64,000 nucleotides of DNA from Candidatus Zhuqueibacterota bacterium (GCA_029262055.1 JAJDAD010000063.1:186001-250000), one strand, 5' to 3'. Positions 34,306 to 42,826 are shown, numbered from the stretch's first letter. Program-made: numbers and translations. Notes: generated from the sequence alone by a model not told the origin.

Positions 34306-37074
34306 TCACTTCAAATAGTTTTCGCATTCAATAGTGAATTGTAGCGCGCCATCCTCCCGGACACTTTGTTTCGCCAAAGCCACACCTTTAAAGTAGTCTG
34401 ATCCCTCCAGTTCAAGGAGGAATTTTGCCAGATTCAGGCCTTCAAGCGAGTTATCTTCAAACGCCACGCCTTCCATTATGAGGAATTCCTTGTCGGCCGT
34501 GGTCTCACCTTCTTTGTCGCTGACATTTCTTTTTTCAATGCGTAAAAAACTGAGGGTGAGTTTACTCGGGAAGTAGTTCCCGATAACCTTCAGGTGTTGC
34601 GTGGCCTGATGATTAACGGCCAGAGAGTTATTGTAGTTACTCTTCAGGTGTGTTAGATCCTGCAGAATCCGCTGTGAAGCCAAATAGCGCTGACGCACCG
34701 GCTCAGACTGCTCAAACTCCGAACTCACACGGACAAACTCCGCGCTGACCTTTTTGACTTCGCGACTTACATCCTGATAAAGAAAAGTCATCAAGAGCAG
34801 AAGGATTACGAACGCATATCGAAGAATGCGCTTGGTCAACACCGTCGTCTGGCTGGTCTTAAGGTGGCCCGGCATGAGGTTGAACTCATCACTCTGGTCG
34901 AGGGCCAGGCCGGCGGCTACCGCAAATCGCGGCCCGAGTTTTCTCAAGCTGTCGGCATCCGAGAATTTGCCTAACGAACACTCCTGTAACGGGTTCAGAA
35001 GCGCTACCGGCGTTGCAAGCTCCTTGCTAAGCCACTCACCCAGGTTGGGCATCAGCGCCCCACCGCCGGAGAGCATAGCTTGCTCAATCTCACTGACATG
35101 AAATTTTTCTTTGTAAAAATCAAAGGTCCGCTGGATGTCGCGCACAAGCCGCTCCAAGACCGGAACCATAAGAACAGACACTTCGCGCAGAGGGACACCA
35201 TCGGCAGTGACCGAATCATCCTGTGGCTGTGGGATTCCGTGTTTGCGCTTGACTCGCTCGGCACTTACGGAATCATGTTCAATTTCCCGGCCATCGATAA
35301 ATACCGGACTGGTCAGGGCCTCGGTAAAGTCCGAGCTGGCAGTCGATATTTCACGCGCAAACTGAAGCTCGCCATCATTGACGAAAACAATGTGGCTTGA
35401 GTCCGAGCCGATATCTACAATAGCATAACACTTGTCCGAATAATCACGCACGCAAAATCTGAACGTGTGCCACAGAGCCACGGGCACCGTCGATACTTTC
35501 ACCGGCGCGATACCGGCGTTATCCAGCACATCGAGATGGTCATTTACCACCTCCTGTTGCACCGCCACCACAAATACTGCTATTTTGTCGTCGCTCGTCG
35601 CGTTGCTCTGCCCGGTCCGGGCGAACTCGAGGGTAGTCGCCTCAAGCGGAAATGGCAGGTCCTTGCGGCACGCCCACGGCACTGCTTTCGCCAGGTCGCG
35701 GTCGGCCATCTTCGGGACGCGAATGTGGTTGAACCATACTTCCAGCCCCGAAACGCACGTAGAAAAAAGTGCTTTCTTGAACTTGCCGGCCTTGAACCAG
35801 TCGCCGAGATAAGCTGAGAGTTTCCCTTGCTTTTCCTCCTTACCGGCGTCAAAGGTGATGTCCGGGATGCTAGCACGGCCACAGTTTACCAACTTCAGCC
35901 CACGCCCCGACTTCTCGAATTGCACATACTTCACCGCTCTCGAACTGATATCAAGTCCCAGTGGTTGTGGATTCTCAAAAAGAGGCTTAAGCGAAAAGGA
36001 AAGAAAGTTTGAGCGCGCCCTTGCCTTTTTAGCCGGTCGCGCTTTTTCCTTTGGTTTGCCCTTGTCCTTTCTTCCTTCGGAAGCAGATCCCCGAAAAGGA
36101 GTGCCTTGATCCGCATCTGCATCCGATGGTTGGGATTGGCGGGCGATGGTCTCTTCCAGCTGCAAGGGTGGTGCTTCGCTCTTTACCGCAGCGCTGTCTT
36201 CCGCCTGCTCTTGTTCAGCCGGCAGTACTGAATCGGTTTCTTCAGTATCCGCCTCCGCTTCATCTACGACCTCCAAAAGCGAATCAAGAGCCTTGACGGC
36301 CTCTTTTTCCGAAGTTTCGGAGGATAGCACCAGTCGGTCTTCACTCGGGCCCTGCTCTGTTGCATCACTTAGGCCGATGCCATCCCGAAAAATGGCTTTG
36401 GCTTCTGTGGTTTCCGGTTCGTCTGCTGCATCGAGCGAAAACTCGGTTCCCAGCTCCACTCCCGGGCCAGTTTCGGGATCTATTGTATCTGCTTCGCTTA
36501 CATCTGTGGGGTCAAGTGTAAACTCGACCGTGTCGGGGATTTCATCTACTTCCAAAAGGCTCTGGCGCAGCTCAGCCAAAACCGCATCGATCTCCGACTC
36601 TACCCGGCCCGATGCTTCCTGGATGTTGAATTCCTCATCATGATCCGGGTCAGTTTCAGGGCCGACAGCCGCCGCATCGTCAGGGGCCGCTGCCCCTGGC
36701 TGCGCCTCATCCTCGAAATCCACTGAGTCGGAAATATCCAAAGGTAACTGCAGGAGGTCGGCACTCTCATCCGGGGCCGGAGTTCCATCTTCGGCGTCGA
36801 CATTTTCATCGCCGAGGGCGGGAAGCGCAGTGGCAGGGGTATCTTTAACAGAGGCAGGTGGGTCGCTTTGCCTTCCTTCCGGCAGCACCTCCTCAGGGAG
36901 AATGAGGTTGTCCTTACCAGCGGCCGACGGGGCGGTATCCGTGTCGCCCCCCAACACCCTGTCAATGAGATCGGAATGCTTCTGTGTGCCTCCCGGAGTA
37001 GATCTCTGCGATTGTCCCCGGCGAAACTTTTCCTTTTCCTCAATCAGAAAAAGTAGATCTAAATTCTCAGACAT
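34306..37074 (-). CDS. PilM-PilN fusion with long acidic N-terminal extension
   Basis: This 922-residue product joins three parts. Residues 1 to about 350 are disordered, acidic and Pro/Glu/Asp-rich. About 360-740 is a PilM actin-like domain (LGLDISSRAVKYVQFEKSG; YAIVDIGSDSSHIVFVNDG; MLSGGGALMPNLGEWL). About 745-922 is PilN: FNLMPG, one membrane helix (YAFVILLLLMTFLYQ), coiled coil and ferredoxin-like fold. In most bacteria PilM and PilN are separate proteins bound through the PilN INLLP-like peptide; here that peptide is the fusion joint. The start may be ATG 37074 or TTG 37098. Confidence 0.9.
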   Translation of the reverse strand: MSENLDLLFLIEEKEKFRRGQSQRSTPGGTQKHSDLIDRVLGGDTDTAPSAAGKDNLILPEEVLPEGRQSDPPASVKDTPATALPALGDENVDAEDGTPAPDESADLLQLPLDISDSVDFEDEAQPGAAAPDDAAAVGPETDPDHDEEFNIQEASGRVESEIDAVLAELRQSLLEVDEIPDTVEFTLDPTDVSEADTIDPETGPGVELGTEFSLDAADEPETTEAKAIFRDGIGLSDATEQGPSEDRLVLSSETSEKEAVKALDSLLEVVDEAEADTEETDSVLPAEQEQAEDSAAVKSEAPPLQLEETIARQSQPSDADADQGTPFRGSASEGRKDKGKPKEKARPAKKARARSNFLSFSLKPLFENPQPLGLDISSRAVKYVQFEKSGRGLKLVNCGRASIPDITFDAGKEEKQGKLSAYLGDWFKAGKFKKALFSTCVSGLEVWFNHIRVPKMADRDLAKAVPWACRKDLPFPLEATTLEFARTGQSNATSDDKIAVFVVAVQQEVVNDHLDVLDNAGIAPVKVSTVPVALWHTFRFCVRDYSDKCYAIVDIGSDSSHIVFVNDGELQFAREISTASSDFTEALTSPVFIDGREIEHDSVSAERVKRKHGIPQPQDDSVTADGVPLREVSVLMVPVLERLVRDIQRTFDFYKEKFHVSEIEQAMLSGGGALMPNLGEWLSKELATPVALLNPLQECSLGKFSDADSLRKLGPRFAVAAGLALDQSDEFNLMPGHLKTSQTTVLTKRILRYAFVILLLLMTFLYQDVSREVKKVSAEFVRVSSEFEQSEPVRQRYLASQRILQDLTHLKSNYNNSLAVNHQATQHLKVIGNYFPSKLTLSFLRIEKRNVSDKEGETTADKEFLIMEGVAFEDNSLEGLNLAKFLLELEGSDYFKGVALAKQSVREDGALQFTIECENYLK

Positions 37075-37154
37075 TCCGTGACAAGATAAAGTGGTCAAAA
37101 TCGACCGCCCGTTTTGAGCCGGTAAGCGAGCAGGATCGACAGGGGTTGTGAATA

Positions 37155-37169
37155 GCTGGAAGATCCAGC
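37155..37169. promoter_or_regulatory. Inverted repeat between the ECF ATPase gene and the pilus operon
   Basis: GCTGGA-AGA-TCCAGC is a perfect 6-base inverted repeat just after the position where the ATPase gene ends and before pilMN. It lacks a T tract, so it could be an operator or a weak hairpin. Confidence 0.25.
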
Positions 37170-37175
37170 ACTAGG

Positions 37176-38000
37176 TTATGATATCGGCAGAAATTCTGAG
37201 GGGTTGAGTAAGAGTCGACCGTCGGAAGTGGTTTTCAAATAGTCGTTTACGGCAAACTCAAGGGGGATGTCGACACCTAATGATTCCATTCGCGCTACTT
37301 GTGAAAATACCTCCTCAGGGGAACCGGTAATCACGATTTTGCCCTGATCCAAAATGACTACTCGGTCGCAGGTAAGCACTTCATCCGGATATTGTGTGAT
37401 AAAGAGGGTCGTGAGCGCTTTCGGCCTGCTCTGGTCGCGGTGTAAATCATCAATGAGGCTGAGCAATTGCCGGCGACCGGCACCGTCAAGATAGGAGGAT
37501 GGCTCATCGAAGATGATGGTTTGCGGGGACATCGCCACCACGGACGCCAAGGCCAGGCGCTGCATCTCGCCGCCGGAAAGGCGATGTGGTGGATGGGTAC
37601 GATAGCGCGCAAGGTCGAACTTGTGAAGCGTGTCCGCGACCACCTTGTGCATCTCTGCACGCGGCACGCCCAGATTCTCCAATCCGAAGGCAATCTCACG
37701 TTCGACAGTGGTGGACACGATCTGATTTTCCGGATTCTGAAAGACCATACCGACGCGACGACGGATCTCAGGTAGATGTGCGTCATTGGTTGTGGAAAGG
37801 TCGTCGACCTCAACGGCGCCACTGCTGGGGGACAGCAACCCGTTCAAGCAGCGCGCAAAAGTGGTTTTGCCTGAACCATTCGGCCCCATCAGACCGACGC
37901 GCTCGCCATCCTCGATGGCAAAGTTGATGCCGTCGAGAACGCGGCGGCGCTGACCGCCGGAAGTTGAGTACCCTAAATAAAGATCGGAAACGTTGATCAT
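37176..38000 (-). CDS. ECF-type ABC transporter ATPase (orphan)
   Basis: The 274-residue product has Walker A GPNGSGKTT, the Q-loop VFQNPENQIVSTTVEREIAFG that is typical of EcfA/CbiO ATPases, signature LSGGEMQRLALA, Walker B TIIFDEPSSYLD and the His switch ITQYPDE (His replaced by Gln). It would energise uptake of a vitamin or metal. Neither EcfT nor an S component is adjacent, and the second ATPase is missing. Confidence 0.88.
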   Translation of the reverse strand: MINVSDLYLGYSTSGGQRRRVLDGINFAIEDGERVGLMGPNGSGKTTFARCLNGLLSPSSGAVEVDDLSTTNDAHLPEIRRRVGMVFQNPENQIVSTTVEREIAFGLENLGVPRAEMHKVVADTLHKFDLARYRTHPPHRLSGGEMQRLALASVVAMSPQTIIFDEPSSYLDGAGRRQLLSLIDDLHRDQSRPKALTTLFITQYPDEVLTCDRVVILDQGKIVITGSPEEVFSQVARMESLGVDIPLEFAVNDYLKTTSDGRLLLNPSEFLPIS

Positions 38001-38140
38001 GTCTGACTACAGGAGTAAATCGAAGCTCATAATTTGCGCGTCTCCTTCTAAGGAAGCCAATCAAATAGTCAAATCCCAACAAAATCATCTTATCCAAATA
38101 AAGATAGGCCGGGCCGTTCTAATATCAACCCCCACAAGTG

Positions 38141-38169
38141 TTGACAAATAAGCATGGGTTGCTTAAGTT
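38141..38169 (+). promoter_or_regulatory. Sigma70-type promoter of the GTPase/OmpA cassette
   Basis: TTGACA (38141-38146), a 17-base spacer and TAAGTT (38164-38169). The perfect -35 and exact spacing support it. Its TTGCTTAAGTTG stretch is also found just downstream of the -24 element of the lipoprotein promoter. Confidence 0.6.
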
Positions 38170-38206
38170 GTAAACGGTCAACAGAAGAAGCACAGGGAGG
38201 AACGAA

Positions 38207-38608
38207 ATGCCAGAGCGTAATATAGAGAGCCTCAAAGACACCCAGCAGCAATTCCCCAACGGCATAGATCAAATCAAAGAAATTCTCCTCGGAGAAGAGA
38301 TAAAGAGCTGGGACGAACGACTGTCCGAGCTCGCAACCCGCCTGCACGATCTAACGAAACTAACCGAAAAAAGACTAAGCCAACTTGAGGCGAAGATAAC
38401 AGCTACGCAAGAGCAAGCCACCCTGGAAAAACAGCAAACCACCACAGAGCTGGACAAAACCCGCAGCACCCTTCAAACCCTTCTGGATGATTTCAAGAAT
38501 GAGTTGGAGTCCCAAATAGCGAATTTGGCCGAGAGTAAGGTCGACCGGGATTCCATCGGCGAGGTATTCATTCAGTGGGGGCAGAAGGTCAAAGCCAAAG
38601 ACTCCTAA
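38207..38608 (+). CDS. Coiled-coil protein, first gene of the GTPase/OmpA cassette
   Basis: The 133-residue soluble product starts at ATG 38207 behind AGGGAGG. Almost all of it is predicted coiled coil rich in Glu, Lys, Gln and Leu. Residues 23-46 (IKEILLGEE...LSELATRL) match the N-terminus of the next protein (LREIILCEE...LRAELRRL). The shared segment may be a dimerisation or docking helix. No enzymatic motif. Function unknown. Confidence 0.75.
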   Translation: MPERNIESLKDTQQQFPNGIDQIKEILLGEEIKSWDERLSELATRLHDLTKLTEKRLSQLEAKITATQEQATLEKQQTTTELDKTRSTLQTLLDDFKNELESQIANLAESKVDRDSIGEVFIQWGQKVKAKDS

Positions 38609-38635
38609 AACAACCTAGCTTACGCTGATTTGACC

Positions 38636-40228
38636 ATGGCGCAAAATCAATCAGAAGCACTCGGTCGGCTGCGTGAAATCATCCTCTGCGAGGAGGAGAC
38701 GCGTGTCAAGGAGTTGCGGGCGGAGCTAAGACGCTTGCAGGGCCGCCTTGACGACACCGGCGAACTTTTGCAGAAACTGGAACCGGTGATAGCGGACACC
38801 CTGGCCATCAAGATCAGAAACTCGCAAAACGAGATGGCCGAGGTGCTCGGGCCGGTGATGGGTCCCGCTATCAAATATCAGATCCAGAACGCAAAAGAGG
38901 ACATGGTCGACGCACTCTATCCGGTCATCGGCAGCACCATCCGGAAATCTGTCGCCGAAGCCATGAAAGAGCTGGTGCGGGCGCTCAACCAGAGAATTGA
39001 CGATGCGCTCAGCAAGAACAGATTTCTAAGAAGATTTCAATCCACAGTGAGCGGCGTCTCTGAAACAGATTTGCTGCTAAAGCAATCCCTGCCGTTTCAA
39101 ATTCACCAACTGCTGCTCATCCACAAAGAAACCGGCATCCTGCTGGTACAAGTGTCAGGCATCAATGCATCTTCCGCAAACAAGGATTTGGTGAGCGGCA
39201 TGCTGACAGCGATCAGGGACTTTGCGCAAACCGCACTGACGCCGGGCGAGGGACGTGAGCTAACCCAAATCAAGTACGAGGACCTCGACATCTACCTGGA
39301 CGACAGCAAGTACTCGACACTTGCCATCGTCGCAGCCGGCCAGCCGCCGCCCCAATTCACCGAAAGCACAATCCGCTGCCAACAGAAAATTCACAACCAG
39401 TTCTACAAATTGCTGCGCTCATTTTCCGGAGATACCAGCCAACTCTCATCTTGCGTCCCCATTCTTGAAAGCCTATACCGACAATTCTCCCTGCCTGAAA
39501 GCAACGCCGGAACCAGTGCAAGCAAAAGCGGCAAGGCAACCGGCATTATTGCTCTGCTATTGCTTCTTCTGTTGTTTGCCGTACCGATGGTCCTTTGGCT
39601 GAAGCTTGGGGAGACGCCGCCCGAACCGGCAAAAATCAACCACAGCGCGCTGGTTTTACAAATCAGGGACCATCTGAATTCGACACTGGAGTTTGATAGC
39701 TCGAATTTGAAATTCATCTGGGATGATGATATGCTCACGCTCGCGGGTGAAGGATTTGATGGCCAGCAGAGGTTAGAGCTGGCAAAAAGCGTGGCACAGG
39801 TCGCATCGGTTTCCGTGATAATTAATGAAATAGCTACAGAGCTTCAGCCACGAGCCATGCCCGAGAACGTACGGCAACAAATCGAAAATACCGTGATCTA
39901 TTTCCCACACAGCGTGACGCAACTAACGGATGTGGCTTCGTCGAAACTGCAGGCACTCGTCCCGCTGCTGGCCGCATACCCAAAGCAGACGATCACAATC
40001 CGGGGCCATTCGGACCTCCCCGGAGACGCCCAGGCAAACCTTCTTGCTTCCAGAAAGAGAGCTGAACAGGTCAGAACTACCCTGGCTCAAGCAGGGGTCG
40101 AATTGGCTCGAATGACGATTGTCGCATCCGGAGCCGACGAGCCGGCCGCTAGTAACGATACAGAAGAAGGTCGTGGCAAGAACCGCCGGGTTAACTTTAA
40201 ATTGCCTAGGACGACCTCATTTGAATAA
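38636..40228 (+). CDS. Inner-membrane protein with cytosolic sensor-like region, BON-like and OmpA domains
   Basis: The 530-residue product has a cytosolic N-terminus: EIILCEE coiled coil (10-50), two repeats of (L/Y)xPV(M/I)GxxI (70-115), and a mixed alpha/beta region 155-260 (LLLIHKETGILLVQVSG...DLVSGMLTAIRDFAQTA) that resembles roadblock/longin-like folds by pattern. A transmembrane helix (303-325), a BON-like domain (335-400) and a C-terminal OmpA domain (410-525) follow. The OmpA domain has the conserved NLLASRKRAEQV and NRRV residues for peptidoglycan binding. The topology is like MotB, inside-out across the inner membrane. The start is ATG 38636; there is no clear ribosome site. Confidence 0.85.
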   Translation: MAQNQSEALGRLREIILCEEETRVKELRAELRRLQGRLDDTGELLQKLEPVIADTLAIKIRNSQNEMAEVLGPVMGPAIKYQIQNAKEDMVDALYPVIGSTIRKSVAEAMKELVRALNQRIDDALSKNRFLRRFQSTVSGVSETDLLLKQSLPFQIHQLLLIHKETGILLVQVSGINASSANKDLVSGMLTAIRDFAQTALTPGEGRELTQIKYEDLDIYLDDSKYSTLAIVAAGQPPPQFTESTIRCQQKIHNQFYKLLRSFSGDTSQLSSCVPILESLYRQFSLPESNAGTSASKSGKATGIIALLLLLLLFAVPMVLWLKLGETPPEPAKINHSALVLQIRDHLNSTLEFDSSNLKFIWDDDMLTLAGEGFDGQQRLELAKSVAQVASVSVIINEIATELQPRAMPENVRQQIENTVIYFPHSVTQLTDVASSKLQALVPLLAAYPKQTITIRGHSDLPGDAQANLLASRKRAEQVRTTLAQAGVELARMTIVASGADEPAASNDTEEGRGKNRRVNFKLPRTTSFE

Positions 40229-40748
40229 ACCTGCCATTACTCTTAGCAAAAAAATCTGCATGTTAGGCACGTTCAGTGTCGGTAAAACCAGCCTGGTCCG
40301 GCGCTTCGTGCACGGGCTGTTTGACGACCGCTACCTCTCCACCATCGGCGTTCAGATTTATGAGAAACAGTTGCCGTCAATCCCGGGGCGAAGAGCGGAA
40401 AACCTGAAGCTCATCTGTTGGGATCTCGCAAACATTGAGAAGCTAACCCCTGCTATAAAGAATTACTTCCGGGGCGCATCAGCAGCCATAGTCGTCTTCG
40501 ATCTAACCCGGCCCGCAACCTTTGACGTAAAAGACATCCACCTCGATGCATTCAAGCAAGTGAACCCGTTGGCAGGTCTGGTGTTTGCGGGCAACAAGAT
40601 CGATCTCCTCCCTGATGTGAGCTCACCGCCGTCCGAACTGGCAGACTTGGCGGGTTCCCACTCTGCACCGCTTTTATTTACCAGCGCCAAGTCCGGCGCC
40701 GGAGTGGCCGAGATGTTTGCCGCGCTCGGCCAACTGCTGCTGAGGTAA
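40221..40748 (+). CDS. Rab-like bacterial small GTPase with degenerate G3 motif
   Basis: From TTG 40221 the product is 175 residues, a normal small-GTPase length. The TTG overlaps the upstream stop by 8 bases and has AGGACG before it; a start at 40119 would add 34 residues in the upstream frame. Motifs: G1 GTFSVGKT (16-23), G2 Thr41 in LSTIG, G3 WDLANIE (67-73), G4 NKID (125-128), G5 TSAK (154-157). In Ras/Rab proteins G3 is DTAGQE; here Gly is Asn and the catalytic Gln is Ile. Slow or activator-dependent hydrolysis is therefore likely. Bacterial relatives (KICMLGxxxVGKTSLVRRFV) are common and largely uncharacterised. Confidence 0.88.
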   Translation: MNKPAITLSKKICMLGTFSVGKTSLVRRFVHGLFDDRYLSTIGVQIYEKQLPSIPGRRAENLKLICWDLANIEKLTPAIKNYFRGASAAIVVFDLTRPATFDVKDIHLDAFKQVNPLAGLVFAGNKIDLLPDVSSPPSELADLAGSHSAPLLFTSAKSGAGVAEMFAALGQLLLR

Positions 40749-40755
40749 GACACTC

Positions 40756-42156
40756 ATGCCTGGCCGCTACCTCAAACAGATCCTGAAGGCGCACAGGACT
40801 GCGTACGCCGTCTTCGACGAATCGCTGCAATCACTTGATTATGACTTCCGCAACAGCGTTTTTTTCAGCGAAAAAGAACTAGGCCGCAACTTTTCCCTGT
40901 GGGAGTGCTTTCCCCTGTTGGCAGGCTATGAGGACGTGGTGCGAGAGATTCTGCAGGGTAAACTCAGACAGTATCTTCTGGAGAAGATCAACCATTGCGA
41001 CGATGCCGGCAAGCTAACCTACCACACAATCCTTCTGACAGCCGTGCAGGACAAGGACTATGGTGCAACCAGACTGTTTTGCCTCGTCAGCGACGTTACC
41101 CGGGAAACTGCTCTGGAACAAAGTCTGAGACAGAAGGATTACGAAGTCCGTGTCTTGCGGGCGGATTTGCTGAGCAACGGCCAATTCCTGCACGACAGCC
41201 TTTTGGGTGAATCGCAACCAGTGGCAAAAGTGCGGGAGTTTGTAAAAAAGGTATCGCAGTACCAAGCCACCGTTTTGCTCCAGGGAGAAAGTGGCACCGG
41301 CAAAAGCCTCGTGGCCAAACTCATCCACCGCGCCAGCCCTCTTTCTTCCGCACCTTTTGTGGAAATAAACTGTGCCGCCATCCCGGATACACTGATGGAA
41401 TCAGAATTGTTCGGCTATGAAAAGGGCGCCTTTACCAACGCACTTAGCAGCAAGAAGGGGCTAATAGAAGAAGCGGATAAGGGATCGCTCTTTCTCGATG
41501 AAATTGGAGAGTTACCCCTGTCACTGCAGGCAAAACTACTGACCTTTCTTGAAACACAACGTTTCCGGCGACTTGGTAGCACCATCGAAAGAAAAGCCAA
41601 TGTCCGCCTCCTGGTCGCGAGCAACAAGGAACTGGCCGCGGCGGTTGAACAAAAAGAATTCCGACAGGATCTGTTCTTTCGGCTAAATGTCGTGACCGCG
41701 GTCCTACCGCCGCTCAGGGAACTGGGAGAAGACATTCTCCTGCTCGCGGGACACTTCGTAGAGCTGTTAGCGATTGACCTAAAAAAGCAGGTCACCGGCT
41801 TGACACCGTCTCTCGCACAGAAGCTCCTTTCCTACGACTGGCCTGGAAATGTCCGGGAACTGCGCAATGCACTGGAACGCGCTGTCATCTTCTGTGAAGG
41901 GAAACTGCTCGACATCGACGACCTTTCCCTGTCGTCCATAAGGCCCGTGGCAGAATCCGGGCTTGGCAACGTTCAAATTCCGGAGGACGGACTTGCCTTT
42001 GACGATGTGGAGAGGGCTTTCCTGGAGGAGGCCCTCAACAAAGCAGGCGGCAATCAAACCCGTGCCGCCCGGTATTTAGATCTCAGTCTCGACACCTTCC
42101 GCTACCGGCTCAAGAAATTCAAAGTGCGGCCCGGCCATCCGCCTAACAAGAAATAG
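40756..42156 (+). CDS. Sigma54-dependent transcriptional activator (PAS-AAA+-Fis) with GAFTNA loop
   Basis: The 466-residue product has an N-terminal PAS-like domain (about 10-120), a linker helix, and an AAA+ sigma54 activator domain (150-375): Walker A GESGTGKS, Walker B GSLFLDEIGELP, and RQDLFFRLNVV. A C-terminal Fis-type helix-turn-helix (KAGGNQTRAARYLDLSLDTFRYRLKKF) follows. The sigma54-contacting loop, normally GAFTGA, reads GAFTNA (224-229). There is no receiver domain, so the signal probably enters through the PAS domain or the GTPase partner. The ATG lies 7 bases after the GTPase stop, with GAGGT in that stop region. Confidence 0.92.
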   Translation: MPGRYLKQILKAHRTAYAVFDESLQSLDYDFRNSVFFSEKELGRNFSLWECFPLLAGYEDVVREILQGKLRQYLLEKINHCDDAGKLTYHTILLTAVQDKDYGATRLFCLVSDVTRETALEQSLRQKDYEVRVLRADLLSNGQFLHDSLLGESQPVAKVREFVKKVSQYQATVLLQGESGTGKSLVAKLIHRASPLSSAPFVEINCAAIPDTLMESELFGYEKGAFTNALSSKKGLIEEADKGSLFLDEIGELPLSLQAKLLTFLETQRFRRLGSTIERKANVRLLVASNKELAAAVEQKEFRQDLFFRLNVVTAVLPPLRELGEDILLLAGHFVELLAIDLKKQVTGLTPSLAQKLLSYDWPGNVRELRNALERAVIFCEGKLLDIDDLSLSSIRPVAESGLGNVQIPEDGLAFDDVERAFLEEALNKAGGNQTRAARYLDLSLDTFRYRLKKFKVRPGHPPNKK

Positions 42157-42186
42157 GAACGGTATGGCCAAATCCCCCACGGACCC

Positions 42187-42198
42187 GGTCATTTGACC
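42187..42198. promoter_or_regulatory. Candidate activator-binding palindrome upstream of the zinc-ribbon gene
   Basis: GGTCA-TT-TGACC is a perfect inverted repeat sharing the GTCAT...TGAC core of the dnaK palindrome. It lies 111 bases upstream of the sigma54-like element at 42310. It also lies just after the activator gene, so a weak terminator is an alternative, but no T tract of note follows. Confidence 0.4.
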
Positions 42199-42309
42199 AT
42201 TTTCATCCTCTCTTTGAGACACCACTTCTCACTCTCCATCTTTCTGAATGAGTCCCAACCACAGCGCGAACAATACCTTACGAAGAACCCGCTTGTGACC
42301 TCCAGATAC

Positions 42310-42325
42310 TGGCACGGCCTTTGAA
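42310..42325 (+). promoter_or_regulatory. Sigma54-like promoter of the small zinc-ribbon gene
   Basis: TGGCACGGCCTTTGAA matches the -24/-12 consensus at the TGGCACG block and at TTG with correct spacing, but the -12 GC is GA. The ATG at 42370 is about 34 bases past the expected start. Confidence 0.4.
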
Positions 42326-42369
42326 TGGATGTGAGCTGCAACCTGAACCAGTGCCTTGAGGGGCCCGAA

Positions 42370-42546
42370 ATGTCGATTGACTGCAAGTGTCCACGATGTT
42401 CTCACAATAACCAGTTTAACCTGGACGACTTGTTGGGCAAGTATGCAGCATGTAAGAGGTGCGACTTCATGTTCATAATCGGAGACCTTGATCTGCAATC
42501 AGGTGTAAAAAGCGACGATCAGCGCTCCCGTGGGGAGCAAGCATAA
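42370..42546 (+). CDS. Small zinc-ribbon protein
   Basis: The 58-residue product starts at ATG 42370 behind GAGGGG. It has two CxxC pairs (CPRC at about 8-11 and CKRC at about 28-31) with the spacing of a zinc ribbon, and an aliphatic middle (FNLDDLLGKYAAC). It follows the sigma54 activator gene by 213 bases. Function unknown; it could be a small regulator or protein-binding module. Confidence 0.65.
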   Translation: MSIDCKCPRCSHNNQFNLDDLLGKYAACKRCDFMFIIGDLDLQSGVKSDDQRSRGEQA

Positions 42547-42826
42547 AGCGTTTCGCCTGGGCGCACGATGAGATGGTCAAGCATCGTTAAACTGGCGTGC
42601 CAGACTCATTGCCTCACGCTTCTGGCACAACAACTACTTGACTTGAACAATGACTGTCAAGGAACCATGGTAAGGACACCTGTGCCTTCGGGCTGGGCCA
42701 TGACGGCCCACTTGCACTATGTTGCGCTCACGGAGGAGCGCGACAGTTTGTCACCTTTGGAGAAAGCATGAATCGGAGGAAAGGACAGGTACGGGCTTGA
42801 CCCTACGCAACTCTCCCCCACCACAA

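Noticed and set aside
38141-38169. Sigma54 promoter for the GTPase/OmpA cassette based on TTGCTTAAGTTG
   Set aside because: No GG lies at the required distance before TTGC; a good sigma70 pair overlaps it.
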